From Chryseobacterium sp. C-71 (GTDB lineage Bacteria; Bacteroidota; Bacteroidia; Flavobacteriales; Weeksellaceae), in contig NZ_CP087131.1 in assembly GCF_020911865.1 (NCBI RefSeq), positions 2,232,001 to 2,296,000 of the forward strand: DNA of 64,000 nt. The letters are read 5' to 3'. This document shows, piece by piece, positions 9,401 to 18,621 of the stretch (within the stretch, counting starts at the first letter, position 1; each line of letters opens with the position of its first letter). The translations under genes were made by a program, and so were the position numbers. Under the pieces are notes generated by a model. That model was not told the DNA's origin, did not search any database, and saw only the letters and a program-made list of their open reading frames with translations.

Positions 9401-10438
9401 TTATAATCCAAATCCTATACCAAAAATGATCGCTTTATCATTTTCAAAGTGATTTCCTTTGAAAAAGTTGCTGAAATCTTTTTTCACGAACAGACTAATG
9501 TTGTCGTAAGATACCGTAAACTGTGCTCCATAAACAAAAGGATTGACCTGATAATTCCCTCTGTCTCTGAAATCCGGACCGTTGCCTCTTACAATGTTGT
9601 TGGTTGACATTTTTACACCTCCATATATATTCGCTGCCACTCTGAAACCATCTGAATAAGGTCTGTACTGAACATCCATTCCTGCATTTTTCAACTTTGA
9701 AAAATTATACTGAATACCTAGGGGAACCATAATGTACCCTGTTCTCAATTTCGTTTTATCAACATCTCCGCCATAGTTTGCTAAATAAACTCCTGCATTG
9801 GCATCTTTAGCAAAAATCATATTATTATCCGGACGAAGCGTTCTCCATGAAAATCCGATTCCTGAAGTTAATCCCCATGGGCTTGTTCTGCTGAACTGAT
9901 AATTAAATTTCAAACCAAATTCAAGATTGCTCGCATATCCCATATTTCTATCTAAGTCATTATCCGGAAGATCATTGGTAAGATTCATAATCCCGTAGGT
10001 AAAATATCCGGTAAAATCTTTTGCAGGACGGAACTTCTTCAGCAATTTTGCTTTCAATTCTTCATTAGATGTCACATCAGAATTCAGCAATGAAAATCTC
10101 ACCTGCTTTTGGATTACATTATCAAGATCAAAACCTAAAGCTTCAATTCTCTGATCAATTTTCTCAGAATAATTATCTGCAATCTGAGATTTTTGCTTGT
10201 CGAATTCTGCTTTATCTAGATTTTTAGTTTGAAGAGCAAGTAATTCTGCTTCCATCAGGTTTTTCTCCTCCTGAATAATCTCATTGATCTTCATAGAATA
10301 TTCTTCAATTTTCTCTTTTACAATGGGGCTTACCTTTGTTTCGCTTTTAGAAGAAAGGTCTATTTTAAGCGATTTTTGTGCATTCATTGAGGTGGCAACA
10401 AGGCACAACATTCCTGTGATGATAAATTTCTTAATCAT
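9401..10438 (-). CDS. Outer-membrane beta-barrel protein of unknown function
   Basis: 345 residues. A signal peptide (CLVATSMNAQ) is followed by a charged, probably coiled region of about residues 25-125 rich in Glu/Lys (EEYSMKINEIIQEEKNLMEAE). The remaining part alternates aromatic and polar residues (YFTYGIMNLTNDL, LEFGLKFNYQFSR, PLGIQYNFSKL) and ends in an aromatic-rich strand plus GIGFGL, as in barrel proteins. It is last in an operon behind an ECF sigma factor and a membrane antisigma-like gene, 30 bp after the latter, so it may be part of the same envelope-signalling unit. The individual function is unknown. Confidence 0.75.
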   Translation of the reverse strand: MIKKFIITGMLCLVATSMNAQKSLKIDLSSKSETKVSPIVKEKIEEYSMKINEIIQEEKNLMEAELLALQTKNLDKAEFDKQKSQIADNYSEKIDQRIEALGFDLDNVIQKQVRFSLLNSDVTSNEELKAKLLKKFRPAKDFTGYFTYGIMNLTNDLPDNDLDRNMGYASNLEFGLKFNYQFSRTSPWGLTSGIGFSWRTLRPDNNMIFAKDANAGVYLANYGGDVDKTKLRTGYIMVPLGIQYNFSKLKNAGMDVQYRPYSDGFRVAANIYGGVKMSTNNIVRGNGPDFRDRGNYQVNPFVYGAQFTVSYDNISLFVKKDFSNFFKGNHFENDKAIIFGIGFGL

Positions 10439-10468
10439 AGTATTATTATTTTTTAAGTTTAAATTGAT

Positions 10469-11080
10469 TTAATTTGAATTGAGATCTACCTTTGCGACGT
10501 TGCTTCCATCTTTCGATTTTTCGATGACGCTCTTATGTTCTACCGAGAAAAGTAAAGTTGAAGGATCAACATATCTTTTCTTTTTGACCTGAACTTTTGC
10601 CGAATCTGCTTTCGCTATAATTTTCTCTGCCGGAATTTGAGAAATCTGTACCGCAATCTCTTTAGAATTTTCTTTAATGATAGGAAGCATCTGCTTTTCT
10701 TCATTAATTTCAGGACTCGTCACTTCAGATTTTGCAGAAGCTAAATTCTCAACTTTATTTTGCTTTTCCTGATTTTGCTGGATAATTTCGGGAGAATTTT
10801 CAATTTCAGATTTTATAATCGGATCTTTTATAATCGTTTCTTTCTGTGCAACCTGAATGTCTGATGATTTGTTTTCATTAAAAATCAAAACAGCGCCCAA
10901 ACTGATCATTAAAATCAAACAAGCTGCTACCAGAAACCAATTGATTTTCTTTGTTTGAGTGTCACCAGCTACTTGTGTCTGCGTTTCAATTTCAGACCAC
11001 AAATCTCTTGAAGGAGCAATTTCTCTTTCATCGATTTGTTTTTTGATCTGATATTCCAAATTATTTTTAGACGTTTTCAT
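10469..11080 (-). CDS. Single-pass membrane protein, likely antisigma factor for the adjacent ECF sigma factor
   Basis: 203 residues. A cytoplasmic N-terminus (LEYQIKKQIDEREIAPSRDL) precedes one transmembrane segment at about residues 47-67 (WFLVAACLILMISLGAVLIF) and a periplasmic Lys/Glu/Ile-rich low-complexity tail. The order and the 14-bp overlap with the upstream sigma factor gene match sigma/antisigma pairs in Flavobacteriia. No zinc-binding antisigma motif is seen, so the assignment rests on topology and position. Confidence 0.65.
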   Translation of the reverse strand: MKTSKNNLEYQIKKQIDEREIAPSRDLWSEIETQTQVAGDTQTKKINWFLVAACLILMISLGAVLIFNENKSSDIQVAQKETIIKDPIIKSEIENSPEIIQQNQEKQNKVENLASAKSEVTSPEINEEKQMLPIIKENSKEIAVQISQIPAEKIIAKADSAKVQVKKKRYVDPSTLLFSVEHKSVIEKSKDGSNVAKVDLNSN

Positions 11081-11627
11081 TTTTCAGTTTTTTTTGTTGT
11101 TGAAAGTAGATCTTTCTCAATTTTTCTTTAGCTCTGAAGAGTTGAGTTTTGCTTACCGCAGTAGAAATATTCAAAGTATCTGCGATTTCCTGATGCGAAT
11201 ATTCTTCAATCACATAAAGGTTAAAAACCATCCTGTAAGCATCCGGAAGCTGATCTAAAAGCTCCTGCGCATTAAAATCAAAAACGATTGGCTCGTCATA
11301 AATTTCTTCAAGTGCAGATGCATGAACATCGTCGAGATAAAAAACCGTTTTGTGGCTTTTAATAAAATTGAGACATTCATTCACCACAATTTTTCTCGCC
11401 CAACCTTCAAAGTTTCCTTCACCACGAAAGCTTTCAATGTGTTTAAAAATTTTACAAAATGCTTTGATCACGCAATCTTCTGCCTGATAGATATCACTGA
11501 TGTAACTTTTTGCCACACTCAGAAATTTCTTTACACTCTGATCGTAAAAGATTTTCTGTGCTGCCGGATCCTGCCTTTTAAGGCGGCTCAGCAAATCTTC
11601 TTTTTTATTATTAAACAAAAGCTTCAT
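11067..11627 (-). CDS. RNA polymerase sigma-70 factor, ECF subfamily
   Basis: 186 residues, the normal ECF size. Region 2 is at about residues 20-85 (IFYDQSVKKFLSVAKSYISD, AEDCVIKAFCKIFKHIESFR, FEGWARKIVVNECLN) and region 4 at about 120-175 (LPDAYRMVFNLYVIEEYSHQ, EIADTLNISTAVSKTQLFRA). It directs core polymerase to a specific set of promoters, possibly including its own. The downstream membrane protein overlaps it by 14 bp and probably holds it inactive until an envelope signal. ATG at 11625-11627. Confidence 0.92.
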   Translation of the reverse strand: MKLLFNNKKEDLLSRLKRQDPAAQKIFYDQSVKKFLSVAKSYISDIYQAEDCVIKAFCKIFKHIESFRGEGNFEGWARKIVVNECLNFIKSHKTVFYLDDVHASALEEIYDEPIVFDFNAQELLDQLPDAYRMVFNLYVIEEYSHQEIADTLNISTAVSKTQLFRAKEKLRKIYFQQQKKLKNENV

Positions 11628-11756
11628 GGTTGTTATTCTGTTTCTACTATAAAGACACGAAAAACTCGAAAAGGTGACAAAAAATTTTACTTTTCTATAA
11701 ACAAATTGATAACTAACTGAAAATGAACATCAAAAATTTAAAATATAATTGAAAAA

Positions 11757-11785
11757 AATCCACTTTCTGATAAAGAAAATGGATT
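11757..11785 (-). terminator. Intrinsic terminator after the ABC transporter operon
   Basis: AATCCACTTTCT (11757-11768) pairs with AGAAAATGGATT (11774-11785) with one mismatch around a GATAA loop, 14 bp beyond the ATPase stop codon. Confidence 0.7.
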
Positions 11786-11798
11786 TTTTTGATTTCAT

Positions 11799-12512
11799 TT
11801 AAACCGGAATATTCACCTGATCGGCAAAATACTGCTCCAGATCTCTCAATGTTTCAGGATTGGTCTGAATATCTTTCACCTGAACTCCCTTATTTACCAC
11901 AACAATTCTGTTGCAGACTTCAGTGGTATGTGCCAAATCGTGACTTGAAATCAAGAATGTAACACCACTTTGTTTCGCCAATTCTTTTATTAAATTTTTA
12001 AGCTTGATCTGTGTAGAAGGATCCAGATTGGCAAATGGTTCATCGAGAATTACAATTTCAGGATTTCCGATGATTGCTCCTACGATTCCAACTTTTTTCT
12101 GATTTCCTTTGGATAAATCCCTTACGTATTTTCCGGAATTAACGATTTCGCCATTAAAAAGATCATGAAATTGCTTCAAAAATTCGTCAACAGACGCTTT
12201 ATTCTGACCTCTTAGTTCTCCTATGAAGTAAAAATATTCTTCCGGAGTTAAATATCCAATCAGAAAAGTATCGTCTACAAATGCAGCAACTTTAGATTTC
12301 CAGGCTTCCGATTCATTGACTTTAATTCCGTCGATGCTTACAAAACCTGTTGTAGGCTGAATCAAATCAAGCATTAAACTGAAAAGTGTCGTTTTCCCGG
12401 CTCCGTTGTTTCCTACCAGACCGAATGTTTCACCTTTAGGAATTTCAAGATTTTCAATATTGAGAACGGTTGCTTTTCCGTACGTTTTAGATAAATTATT
12501 TATAATAATCAT
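11799..12512 (-). CDS. ABC transporter ATP-binding protein
   Basis: 237 residues. Walker A is GNNGAGKTT near residue 38, the signature is LSKGNQKKVGI near 133, Walker B is EIVILDEPFANLDP near 155, and the switch histidine is in ISSHDL. These are exporter-type ATPases that power a separate membrane protein. The permease gene lies 4 bp upstream and must be its partner. The substrate is unknown. The transporter class with DUF5687 permeases is common in Bacteroidota. Confidence 0.93.
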   Translation of the reverse strand: MIIINNLSKTYGKATVLNIENLEIPKGETFGLVGNNGAGKTTLFSLMLDLIQPTTGFVSIDGIKVNESEAWKSKVAAFVDDTFLIGYLTPEEYFYFIGELRGQNKASVDEFLKQFHDLFNGEIVNSGKYVRDLSKGNQKKVGIVGAIIGNPEIVILDEPFANLDPSTQIKLKNLIKELAKQSGVTFLISSHDLAHTTEVCNRIVVVNKGVQVKDIQTNPETLRDLEQYFADQVNIPV

Positions 12513-12516
12513 TGTA

Positions 12517-13983
12517 TTAATTTTTAGATTTGAATGCTTCTAGTGTACTGTATTTTTCGCTTTTGTACTGTTTTACAATAATGTCGAATATTTTTTCTCT
12601 GAATAAAAATCCTATCATCCCTAGAATGGCGATGCTTACGACAGCCGTAGTCATTCCGAAGAAATATTTAGATATACCAAAAACAGCCATTGGCAAAAGC
12701 ATTTTGGGAATGAGCAGCAATAGGCTTTTCATGTTGAAGCTATTCTTCTGTCCCATTACTTTTTCTTTAGAATTGAGATCGATCTGTGTCTTTGTGTAGG
12801 CTCCTGACCATAAAGTAAATTGAGAATTGACTCCGATATTATACAATCCGGCAGCGAAGAAACTGAAGTAAACTTCCCAGCTTATAATTGCATAAAACAG
12901 GGCGATGACAATTGAAGCAGCCGTGACAATATTCATCAACCACCATTTTGCTTTAAGATATTCTTTGTATGGAACGTTCAGCGTCATCATCAATGGATAA
13001 TATGAACTATCAAACGAAGGCACTCGCTGACCAAACAAAAACTGAAAACCACCCGTCACAAACAATCCCATAAACATCATCATATAAGGTGTTTTGTAAA
13101 TAGGTGAAGAAAACATGAGAAGACCATAGAAAATGAACATAAAACTCCCAATCAGTACGCCTTTTGTCACTTTATTTCGTCTCAACATTTTGATATCATT
13201 GTTGATAAAACTTCCGATCGCGCCATATTTATTGAGGAAAGCGATGTTCTCAGTTTTACCGAACGTTTTTTTGTCTTCTAATCCCTGATCGAGATAGAAT
13301 TCTTTTTTTACGTGTTTAAAGCAGATGTACCATAATCCCGCAAATAAAGCAATCGCTAATAAGGTAAAATAGGGCTGATCATAAAATGAATAAAAAAGCT
13401 TTTCAGAATAATCTAAAAGCGGGACAACCTCATAATACGCCAAACCACCGATGGCAGCAAACAAAATCCCTACAGCAATAGCAATATTTTCTTTATTATT
13501 AAACAGAATATTGATAAAATTATTAAGATAAAATAAAAGCGAAAGTGCAATCAGCCAGCTTAAACTCCCTACAATACTAAAACCATTGAACATACAGATC
13601 ACTGAAAATGTGACAAAAAAGAAAGAATTCATCCAGCTAAACGGCGAGAGAAAAGTCTTAATCAACATATAATTGACCAAAGTTTTCTTAGAAATATTAA
13701 GCGTAAGAAATGGCTTGATGTTCTGCGTAGACATTTGTTGGAGCATATATTTGAAAATCAAATCTGCTACCCACAAAATAATCATGAATTTTGAAACGAC
13801 CTTTACAGGATCTTGTTCCATCTCTTTGCTTACATAGAAAAAAGCAAGAAAACCCGCTCCGATACAATAGGCTATAATAGAAAGAATTCCGAGAAAACGG
13901 AAGATCTTCATTGCCAGATTGATTCCGACCGAAGTGCCACGAAAAAAACTTTTGATTTCTAACCTCAGGAACTTAACAAACAT
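12517..13983 (-). CDS. ABC transporter permease, DUF5687 family
   Basis: 488 residues with about ten or more hydrophobic segments (IFRFLGILSIIAYCIGAGFL, FMIILWVADLIFKYMLQ, VLIGSFMFIFYGLLMF, LLLIPKMLLPMAVFGIS). The N-terminus (FVKFLRLEIKSFFRGTS) and the MLQQMSTQNIKPFLTLNI region resemble DUF5687 permeases. It lies 4 bp upstream of the ATPase and is first in the operon. Function is probably export of an unidentified compound or lipid. ATG at 13981-13983. Confidence 0.85.
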   Translation of the reverse strand: MFVKFLRLEIKSFFRGTSVGINLAMKIFRFLGILSIIAYCIGAGFLAFFYVSKEMEQDPVKVVSKFMIILWVADLIFKYMLQQMSTQNIKPFLTLNISKKTLVNYMLIKTFLSPFSWMNSFFFVTFSVICMFNGFSIVGSLSWLIALSLLFYLNNFINILFNNKENIAIAVGILFAAIGGLAYYEVVPLLDYSEKLFYSFYDQPYFTLLAIALFAGLWYICFKHVKKEFYLDQGLEDKKTFGKTENIAFLNKYGAIGSFINNDIKMLRRNKVTKGVLIGSFMFIFYGLLMFSSPIYKTPYMMMFMGLFVTGGFQFLFGQRVPSFDSSYYPLMMTLNVPYKEYLKAKWWLMNIVTAASIVIALFYAIISWEVYFSFFAAGLYNIGVNSQFTLWSGAYTKTQIDLNSKEKVMGQKNSFNMKSLLLLIPKMLLPMAVFGISKYFFGMTTAVVSIAILGMIGFLFREKIFDIIVKQYKSEKYSTLEAFKSKN

Positions 13984-14134
13984 AGTTTACTTTTTTACAT
14001 TAGTAAATATAATGTAGCTTTTGTTACAGAATTTCTGCAAAAACTGAGTTTTAATGAGATTTTAAGAAAGAAAATCTTTCAATTATTAGATACATCTATT
14101 GAGATTTGAAAAGCTAAGTAAGAAAAATAAAAAG

Positions 14135-14163
14135 CAGGCGTGCAATTTAAAAATGCACGCCTG
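14135..14163 (-). terminator. Intrinsic terminator (second of two) after recN
   Basis: CAGGCGTGCA (14135-14144) pairs perfectly with TGCACGCCTG (14154-14163) across a 9-nt loop, followed on the minus strand by a T-rich run. Confidence 0.8.
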
Positions 14164-14171
14164 TTTTTTTG

Positions 14172-14211
14172 AAAACCTCTCGACGATTTGTGTAAAAGGT
14201 TGAGAGGTTTT
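14172..14211 (-). terminator. Hairpin (first of two) after recN
   Basis: AAAACCTCTCGAC (14172-14184) pairs with GTTGAGAGGTTTT (14199-14211), 13 bp including one G-T pair. Together with the hairpin at 14135-14163 it makes a tandem termination site 60-130 bp beyond recN. Confidence 0.65.
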
Positions 14212-14271
14212 GTTTAAGTACTCGAAAAGATTTGTTATGATGATTTTTTGAACATCCAGACAGGCAGATAT

Positions 14272-15921
14272 CTACCCAATCAATTCCCTCGCCTGTGCCA
14301 TTGCCGCTTCCGTAATCTTACTTCCGGAAAGCAATTGTGCAATCTCATTTAATTTTTCTTCTTCGCTTAAAGTAATAATTGTCGACTGCGTTTTGCCGTT
14401 GATATCTTCTTTGACCACTTTGTAATTATCATTTCCTTTTGCAGCAACTTGCGCTAAGTGAGAAATCACAATTAACTGCATATCCTGAGACATTTCACGC
14501 ATCAGATTTCCGATTTCTTCGGCAACTTTTCCTGAAACTCCTGTGTCGATTTCATCTAAAATAAGCGTTGGAAGCATATCACTTTCGGCAATAATTTTCT
14601 TTACCGCCAACATAACTCTCGATCTTTCACCGCCGGAAATAGCAGTCTGAATAGGTTTTAGTGGAAAACCAGAATTCGCCTGAAATAAAAGCTGAATATT
14701 TTCTTTTCCAAATTGATTAAACTCAGGAACATCGGTTAATTCGATGTCTACTTTTGCTTTTTCAAGACCTAATTTCTTCAATAAATCTTCTGCTTTTTTA
14801 ATGAAAACAGGAACGCTTTTCTTTCTGTTTTTTGATAGTTTTTCGGCTGAAGACTGAAGTGATTTTTCTTTTTTAGCAATATTGATTTCAATTTCTGCTA
14901 TGTAAGCTTCGATTTCTGCTGTTCCTTTTTGTTCGCCGGATAACTGATCTCTGATTTCTTTCAATTCATCAACACCAGAAACATTATGCTTCAGAAATAA
15001 AGCGTTGATTTTATTATTCAGTTCAGAAAGTATGGCTAAATTTTCAGGATTGATTTCAATTTTTTCTGCTTCGTCTTCCAATTCTTGGAGAATATCTTTT
15101 AGTTCAACAAAAGAACCTTCCAGCCTGTCATCCAATTCAGAAAACGAGTGAGAAACATCCGCAATTTTCGAGAGTTTATTTTTAGCTTCATTAAAGAAAG
15201 AAAGAATCCCAATTTCTTCCTGATGAAATCTTGAGAGAATCTGAGCAATATTTTCAGAAATCATTCCTGCGTTTTCCTGTACAGAAAGCTGATTTTGCAA
15301 CCCATCATAATCCACATCATCGAGTTTTAAATCTTCCAATTCATTCAGAAGAAATTGTTTGTAATCGCTTTCTTTTGTATTTTCTGAAAGCTGTGTCTGG
15401 AATTTTTTAAGCTGTGTTTTTAGACTTTGAAATTCTAAAAAATCCTGCTGATACTCTTCAATGATCTTTTTATTCTCCGAAAGTCCATCGATAATTTTAA
15501 ACTGATAATCTGCCGTAAAAAGATTAGACGTTTCAAACTGTGAGTGAATATCGATCAACTGTGAAGTTAGTTCTTTAAGCACATCTAGAGTCACCGGAAC
15601 GTCATTGATAAACGCTCTCGACTTTCCTGAAGGCAAAATCTCTCTCCTGATAATCGTTTGATGCTCGTAATCAAGATCGTTTTCTATAAAGAATTTTTTA
15701 AACTGATTATTCAGATCAAATTCAGTTTCTACAATACTCTTCTCTTCAGCTTTTGAGATGGATTTCACATCAGCTCTTTCCCCTAAGATTAATCGAAGCG
15801 CACCCAAAATAATTGATTTTCCGGCTCCGGTTTCACCGGTAATGACCTGTAAACCATTTTTTAAAGACACATCTAGTGCATCAATAAGGGCAAAATTTTT
15901 AATGTATATTCTCGAAAGCAT
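14272..15921 (-). CDS. recN: DNA repair protein RecN
   Basis: 549 residues. SMC-like ATPase that acts early in double-strand break repair. The Walker A motif GETGAGKS is near residue 32; two long coiled-coil arms fill residues 150-370; the ABC signature SGGERSRVMLAVK and Walker B LPTLILDEIDTGVSG are in the C-terminal lobe, with VISHLAQVAA after them. The N-terminus MLSRIYIKNFALI is typical, so ATG 15919-15921 is well supported. It lies 69 bp downstream of the DUF4835 gene on the same strand, an order conserved in Flavobacteriia with coaBC and bamD, and ends at two hairpins. Confidence 0.96.
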   Translation of the reverse strand: MLSRIYIKNFALIDALDVSLKNGLQVITGETGAGKSIILGALRLILGERADVKSISKAEEKSIVETEFDLNNQFKKFFIENDLDYEHQTIIRREILPSGKSRAFINDVPVTLDVLKELTSQLIDIHSQFETSNLFTADYQFKIIDGLSENKKIIEEYQQDFLEFQSLKTQLKKFQTQLSENTKESDYKQFLLNELEDLKLDDVDYDGLQNQLSVQENAGMISENIAQILSRFHQEEIGILSFFNEAKNKLSKIADVSHSFSELDDRLEGSFVELKDILQELEDEAEKIEINPENLAILSELNNKINALFLKHNVSGVDELKEIRDQLSGEQKGTAEIEAYIAEIEINIAKKEKSLQSSAEKLSKNRKKSVPVFIKKAEDLLKKLGLEKAKVDIELTDVPEFNQFGKENIQLLFQANSGFPLKPIQTAISGGERSRVMLAVKKIIAESDMLPTLILDEIDTGVSGKVAEEIGNLMREMSQDMQLIVISHLAQVAAKGNDNYKVVKEDINGKTQSTIITLSEEEKLNEIAQLLSGSKITEAAMAQARELIG

Positions 15922-15990
15922 GATGAGTGGCAGATTTCTTTATACTGCAAATATAAAATTTTAGAATTCAGAATTCAAGAATGAGATGCT

Positions 15991-16893
15991 TTACCTCCAC
16001 TTATTCCACTTGGTGTCGGCAAATTTTGGTGCAAAGATGATCATCACCTGTTTTAAGTCATTCAATACAATTCCACCGTTGTTTCCAGAGTTGAAAATAT
16101 TGAAAATTTCATCATTTTTGGTATTGATAAATATATTGAAGAAATAATTCTGCTGAAAAGAGTTTTCGTACGTTTTCAACTGCATTAATGCATCAAAAAT
16201 AATCTTTTTAGACTGTGTCTGGTCCTGATTAAACATCCCGTCTAAACCCGCTCTGTGATACGTATACATCGACTGACGAAGCTGACTCATATTCGGATTT
16301 AAAATCTCTCCGATCAAAATAGAGCGGCTTCTGGGATCATTGATTTGTCCCCAACCGTCATATCCACGGTTTTGAGAATTTTGGGCAATCTGCTGTGCTT
16401 TATTGAACCATTGTGTTCCGCCTGAAGCCTGAAAGCTGTCGGCATCGTAACCTAAAATCAGATACACATAGAAACTGATCACATCAATCAAGTTTTTTCC
16501 CGAGAACTGTCTCTCATTAAAAATTAAGTTTTCGTTTTCCACATAGTCAAAAGCAAATTTTGTATCCTGCAGGTTGATCAGCGGAGATTCATAGGATGAA
16601 CTGAAAACCGGACGTACTGCCTGAATAACAATACTCCCTTTGTATTTGTTGCCATCTCTTTCGCTGAGGACAATTGCAAAATTTGACTTTATTTTTTCGA
16701 AATTCTGAAGTTTTTTACCTGTCCAGCTTGTATTGTTGACAAAATCTCTAAGGCTTTTTTCCAAAGCCTTAAAAGCCTGCTGATTACTACCCTGAATCTG
16801 TTGTGAATTTACCTGAACTGTAGCCAAAAGTTCCTGTGAGAAACTAAAATTGAAAAACAGAAGTAAAAATAAAAGTGTTATATATTTTTTCAT
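15991..16893 (-). CDS. Secreted DUF4835 family protein
   Basis: 300 residues with a signal peptide ending SFSQ. The mature part resembles DUF4835, found almost only in Bacteroidota: ELLATVQVNSQQIQGSNQQ at the start, ALEKSLRDFVNNTSWTG, GYDADSFQASGGTQWFNKAQ, and APKFADTKWNKWR at the end. The family has no established function. Its constant neighbours are coaBC upstream and recN downstream; it lies 36 bp after coaBC, suggesting co-transcription. Confidence 0.88.
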   Translation of the reverse strand: MKKYITLLFLLLFFNFSFSQELLATVQVNSQQIQGSNQQAFKALEKSLRDFVNNTSWTGKKLQNFEKIKSNFAIVLSERDGNKYKGSIVIQAVRPVFSSSYESPLINLQDTKFAFDYVENENLIFNERQFSGKNLIDVISFYVYLILGYDADSFQASGGTQWFNKAQQIAQNSQNRGYDGWGQINDPRSRSILIGEILNPNMSQLRQSMYTYHRAGLDGMFNQDQTQSKKIIFDALMQLKTYENSFQQNYFFNIFINTKNDEIFNIFNSGNNGGIVLNDLKQVMIIFAPKFADTKWNKWR

Positions 16894-16929
16894 TATAATC
16901 TAAATGTTGAGAACGGAAATTTATAAAAA

Positions 16930-18132
16930 TTATTTTAGAATCTGAGCTTCAATGGTATCAAGAATGTCTTTTGCTACATTTTCTTTTGATTTGAGATCAA
17001 ATTCTATTTTCTCTGTTTTGGTGAATATCTTTATTTTGTTAGTGTCATTTTTAAAGCCTGCACCTTCATCACGAAGCGAATTAAGAACGATCATATCCAG
17101 ATTTTTCTTCGCCAATTTTCCTTTTGCATTTTCTTCTTCGTTCTGAGTTTCAAGGGCAAATCCTACTAAAAACTGATGAGACTTTTTCTCGCCCATTGTT
17201 TTCAGAATGTCAGGATTTTTCACAAGTTCAATTGTGAAAGTATCTTCATTTTTTTTAATTTTTTCTGAAGCAACATCCTTTGGAGCGTAATCGGCAACGG
17301 CAGCGCTGGCAATTCCAATATCAATTCCATCATAAAATTCAAATACCTTGTCGAGCATCTGTTTTCCAGAAGTCACTCTGTGAAGCTGAATATTTTCATG
17401 TTTTGAATTGAGAGAACTCGGTCCGGAAATCAATATTACTTTTGCACCGCGTTTTGCAGCTTCTTCAGCAATTGAAAAACCCATTTTTCCTGAAGAATGA
17501 TTTCCTATGAATCTTACAGGATCGATTGCTTCGTAAGTTGGTCCCGCCGTAATTAAAACCGTTTTGCCCTGCAATGATTTCTTTTCATTTAAATTAAAAA
17601 AATCTTCTACCGCCTTTGAAATGGTTTGCGGTTCTGCCATTCTTCCCTGCCCGATTAATCCGCTTGCTAGTTCTCCACTTTCAGCAGGAATTACAATATG
17701 ACCATAATCTTCAGCGAGTTTTAAATTTTGTCTGGTTGAAGGATGTTGGTACATATCCAAATCCATCGCAGGAGCAATAAAGACAGGACATTTTGCAGAC
17801 ATATACGTTGCAATCATTAAGTTATCACAAATCCCATGAACCATTTTGGCTAAAGTATTTGCCGTGCAAGGAGCCATGATAATTACGTCTACCCAAAGTG
17901 CTAGCTCTACATGACTATTCCACGTTCCATTGTCGCCGTAAAAATCTGTATAAACAGGATTTTTAGATAAAGTAGAAAGGCTCAGCTTCGTTACAAAATG
18001 CTCTGCATCAGGAGACATTATGATTTGAACTTCTGCTCCTTTTTTCACAAAATCTCTGATAAGAAAATGAATTTTGTAGGCAGCAATTCCACCAGAAACG
18101 GCAATGAGAATCTTTTTCCCGGAAATATTCAT
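16930..18132 (-). CDS. coaBC: Bifunctional phosphopantothenoylcysteine decarboxylase/phosphopantothenate-cysteine ligase
   Basis: About 400 residues. Carries out two successive steps of coenzyme A synthesis. The flavin-dependent CoaC part (residues 1-180) has VSGGIAAYK, the catalytic histidine in NSHVELA, and PCTANTLAKM with PAMDLDMY. The CoaB part has TAGPTYEAIDPVRFIGNHSS, GKMGF and SAAVADYAP. The open frame runs on to 18198, but ATG at 18130-18132 gives the usual start (MNISGKKILIAVSG). The longer frame would run into the rpoZ terminator hairpin, which argues against it. It is followed by the DUF4835 gene. Confidence 0.95.
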   Translation of the reverse strand: MNISGKKILIAVSGGIAAYKIHFLIRDFVKKGAEVQIIMSPDAEHFVTKLSLSTLSKNPVYTDFYGDNGTWNSHVELALWVDVIIMAPCTANTLAKMVHGICDNLMIATYMSAKCPVFIAPAMDLDMYQHPSTRQNLKLAEDYGHIVIPAESGELASGLIGQGRMAEPQTISKAVEDFFNLNEKKSLQGKTVLITAGPTYEAIDPVRFIGNHSSGKMGFSIAEEAAKRGAKVILISGPSSLNSKHENIQLHRVTSGKQMLDKVFEFYDGIDIGIASAAVADYAPKDVASEKIKKNEDTFTIELVKNPDILKTMGEKKSHQFLVGFALETQNEEENAKGKLAKKNLDMIVLNSLRDEGAGFKNDTNKIKIFTKTEKIEFDLKSKENVAKDILDTIEAQILK

Positions 18133-18197
18133 GTAGATTATTTTTAAAGCACTAAAATACTTCTTTTTTCTAAGAATGGAAACTTGTAGCAACAGCA

Positions 18198-18231
18198 AAG
18201 GTCATAAAGAAAATAATTTCTTTATGACCTT
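18198..18231 (-). terminator. Intrinsic terminator after rpoZ
   Basis: AAGGTCATAAAGAAA (18198-18212) pairs perfectly with TTTCTTTATGACCTT (18217-18231) around a 4-nt loop. It separates rpoZ from coaBC, allowing full or partial termination. Confidence 0.8.
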
Positions 18232-18256
18232 CATTTATAAAAAATCACCAAAGTGA

Positions 18257-18580
18257 TTAGTTTCTCTCTTCAGTCTTTCTAAAGTACACTTCACCGTCTA
18301 GCCATTCCTGGATAGCGATAGAAGTTGGTTTTGGAAGTTTCTCGTAATGTTTAGAGATCTCAATCTGCTCTCTGTTTTCGAAAACTTCTTCCAATGTAGA
18401 ATTGTGAACCGCAAACTCGTCTAATTTATTGTGTAATTCAGTACGGATTTCTGCATTGATCTGCTCAGCTCTCTTCCCCATGATAACAATAGCTTCATAG
18501 ATTGAACCTACCTTTTCTTCAATCTTATCTTTATCGTAAGTAATAGTATTTACTTCTGCTTTTGTATCTTTTACGCTCAT
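18257..18580 (-). CDS. rpoZ: DNA-directed RNA polymerase subunit omega
   Basis: 107 residues. Small core-polymerase subunit that helps assemble beta-prime. The recognisable part is the helix around KVGSIYEAIVIMGKRAEQIN (residues 24-43), followed by the conserved EEVFENREQIEISKHYEKLP and the Bacteroidota-type end SIAIQEWLDGEVYFRKTEE. Length and position between bamD and coaBC match other Flavobacteriia. It starts 41 bp downstream of the bamD stop and is probably co-transcribed with bamD. Confidence 0.88.
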   Translation of the reverse strand: MSVKDTKAEVNTITYDKDKIEEKVGSIYEAIVIMGKRAEQINAEIRTELHNKLDEFAVHNSTLEEVFENREQIEISKHYEKLPKPTSIAIQEWLDGEVYFRKTEERN

Positions 18581-18621
18581 TTTCAGAAAATTATTTAATT
18601 ATAAGATGGCAAATTTACGAA

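Noticed and set aside
18133..18198. N-terminal extension of CoaBC by 22 residues
   Set aside because: It would start inside the rpoZ terminator stem and adds nonfamily residues before the normal MNISGKKI start.
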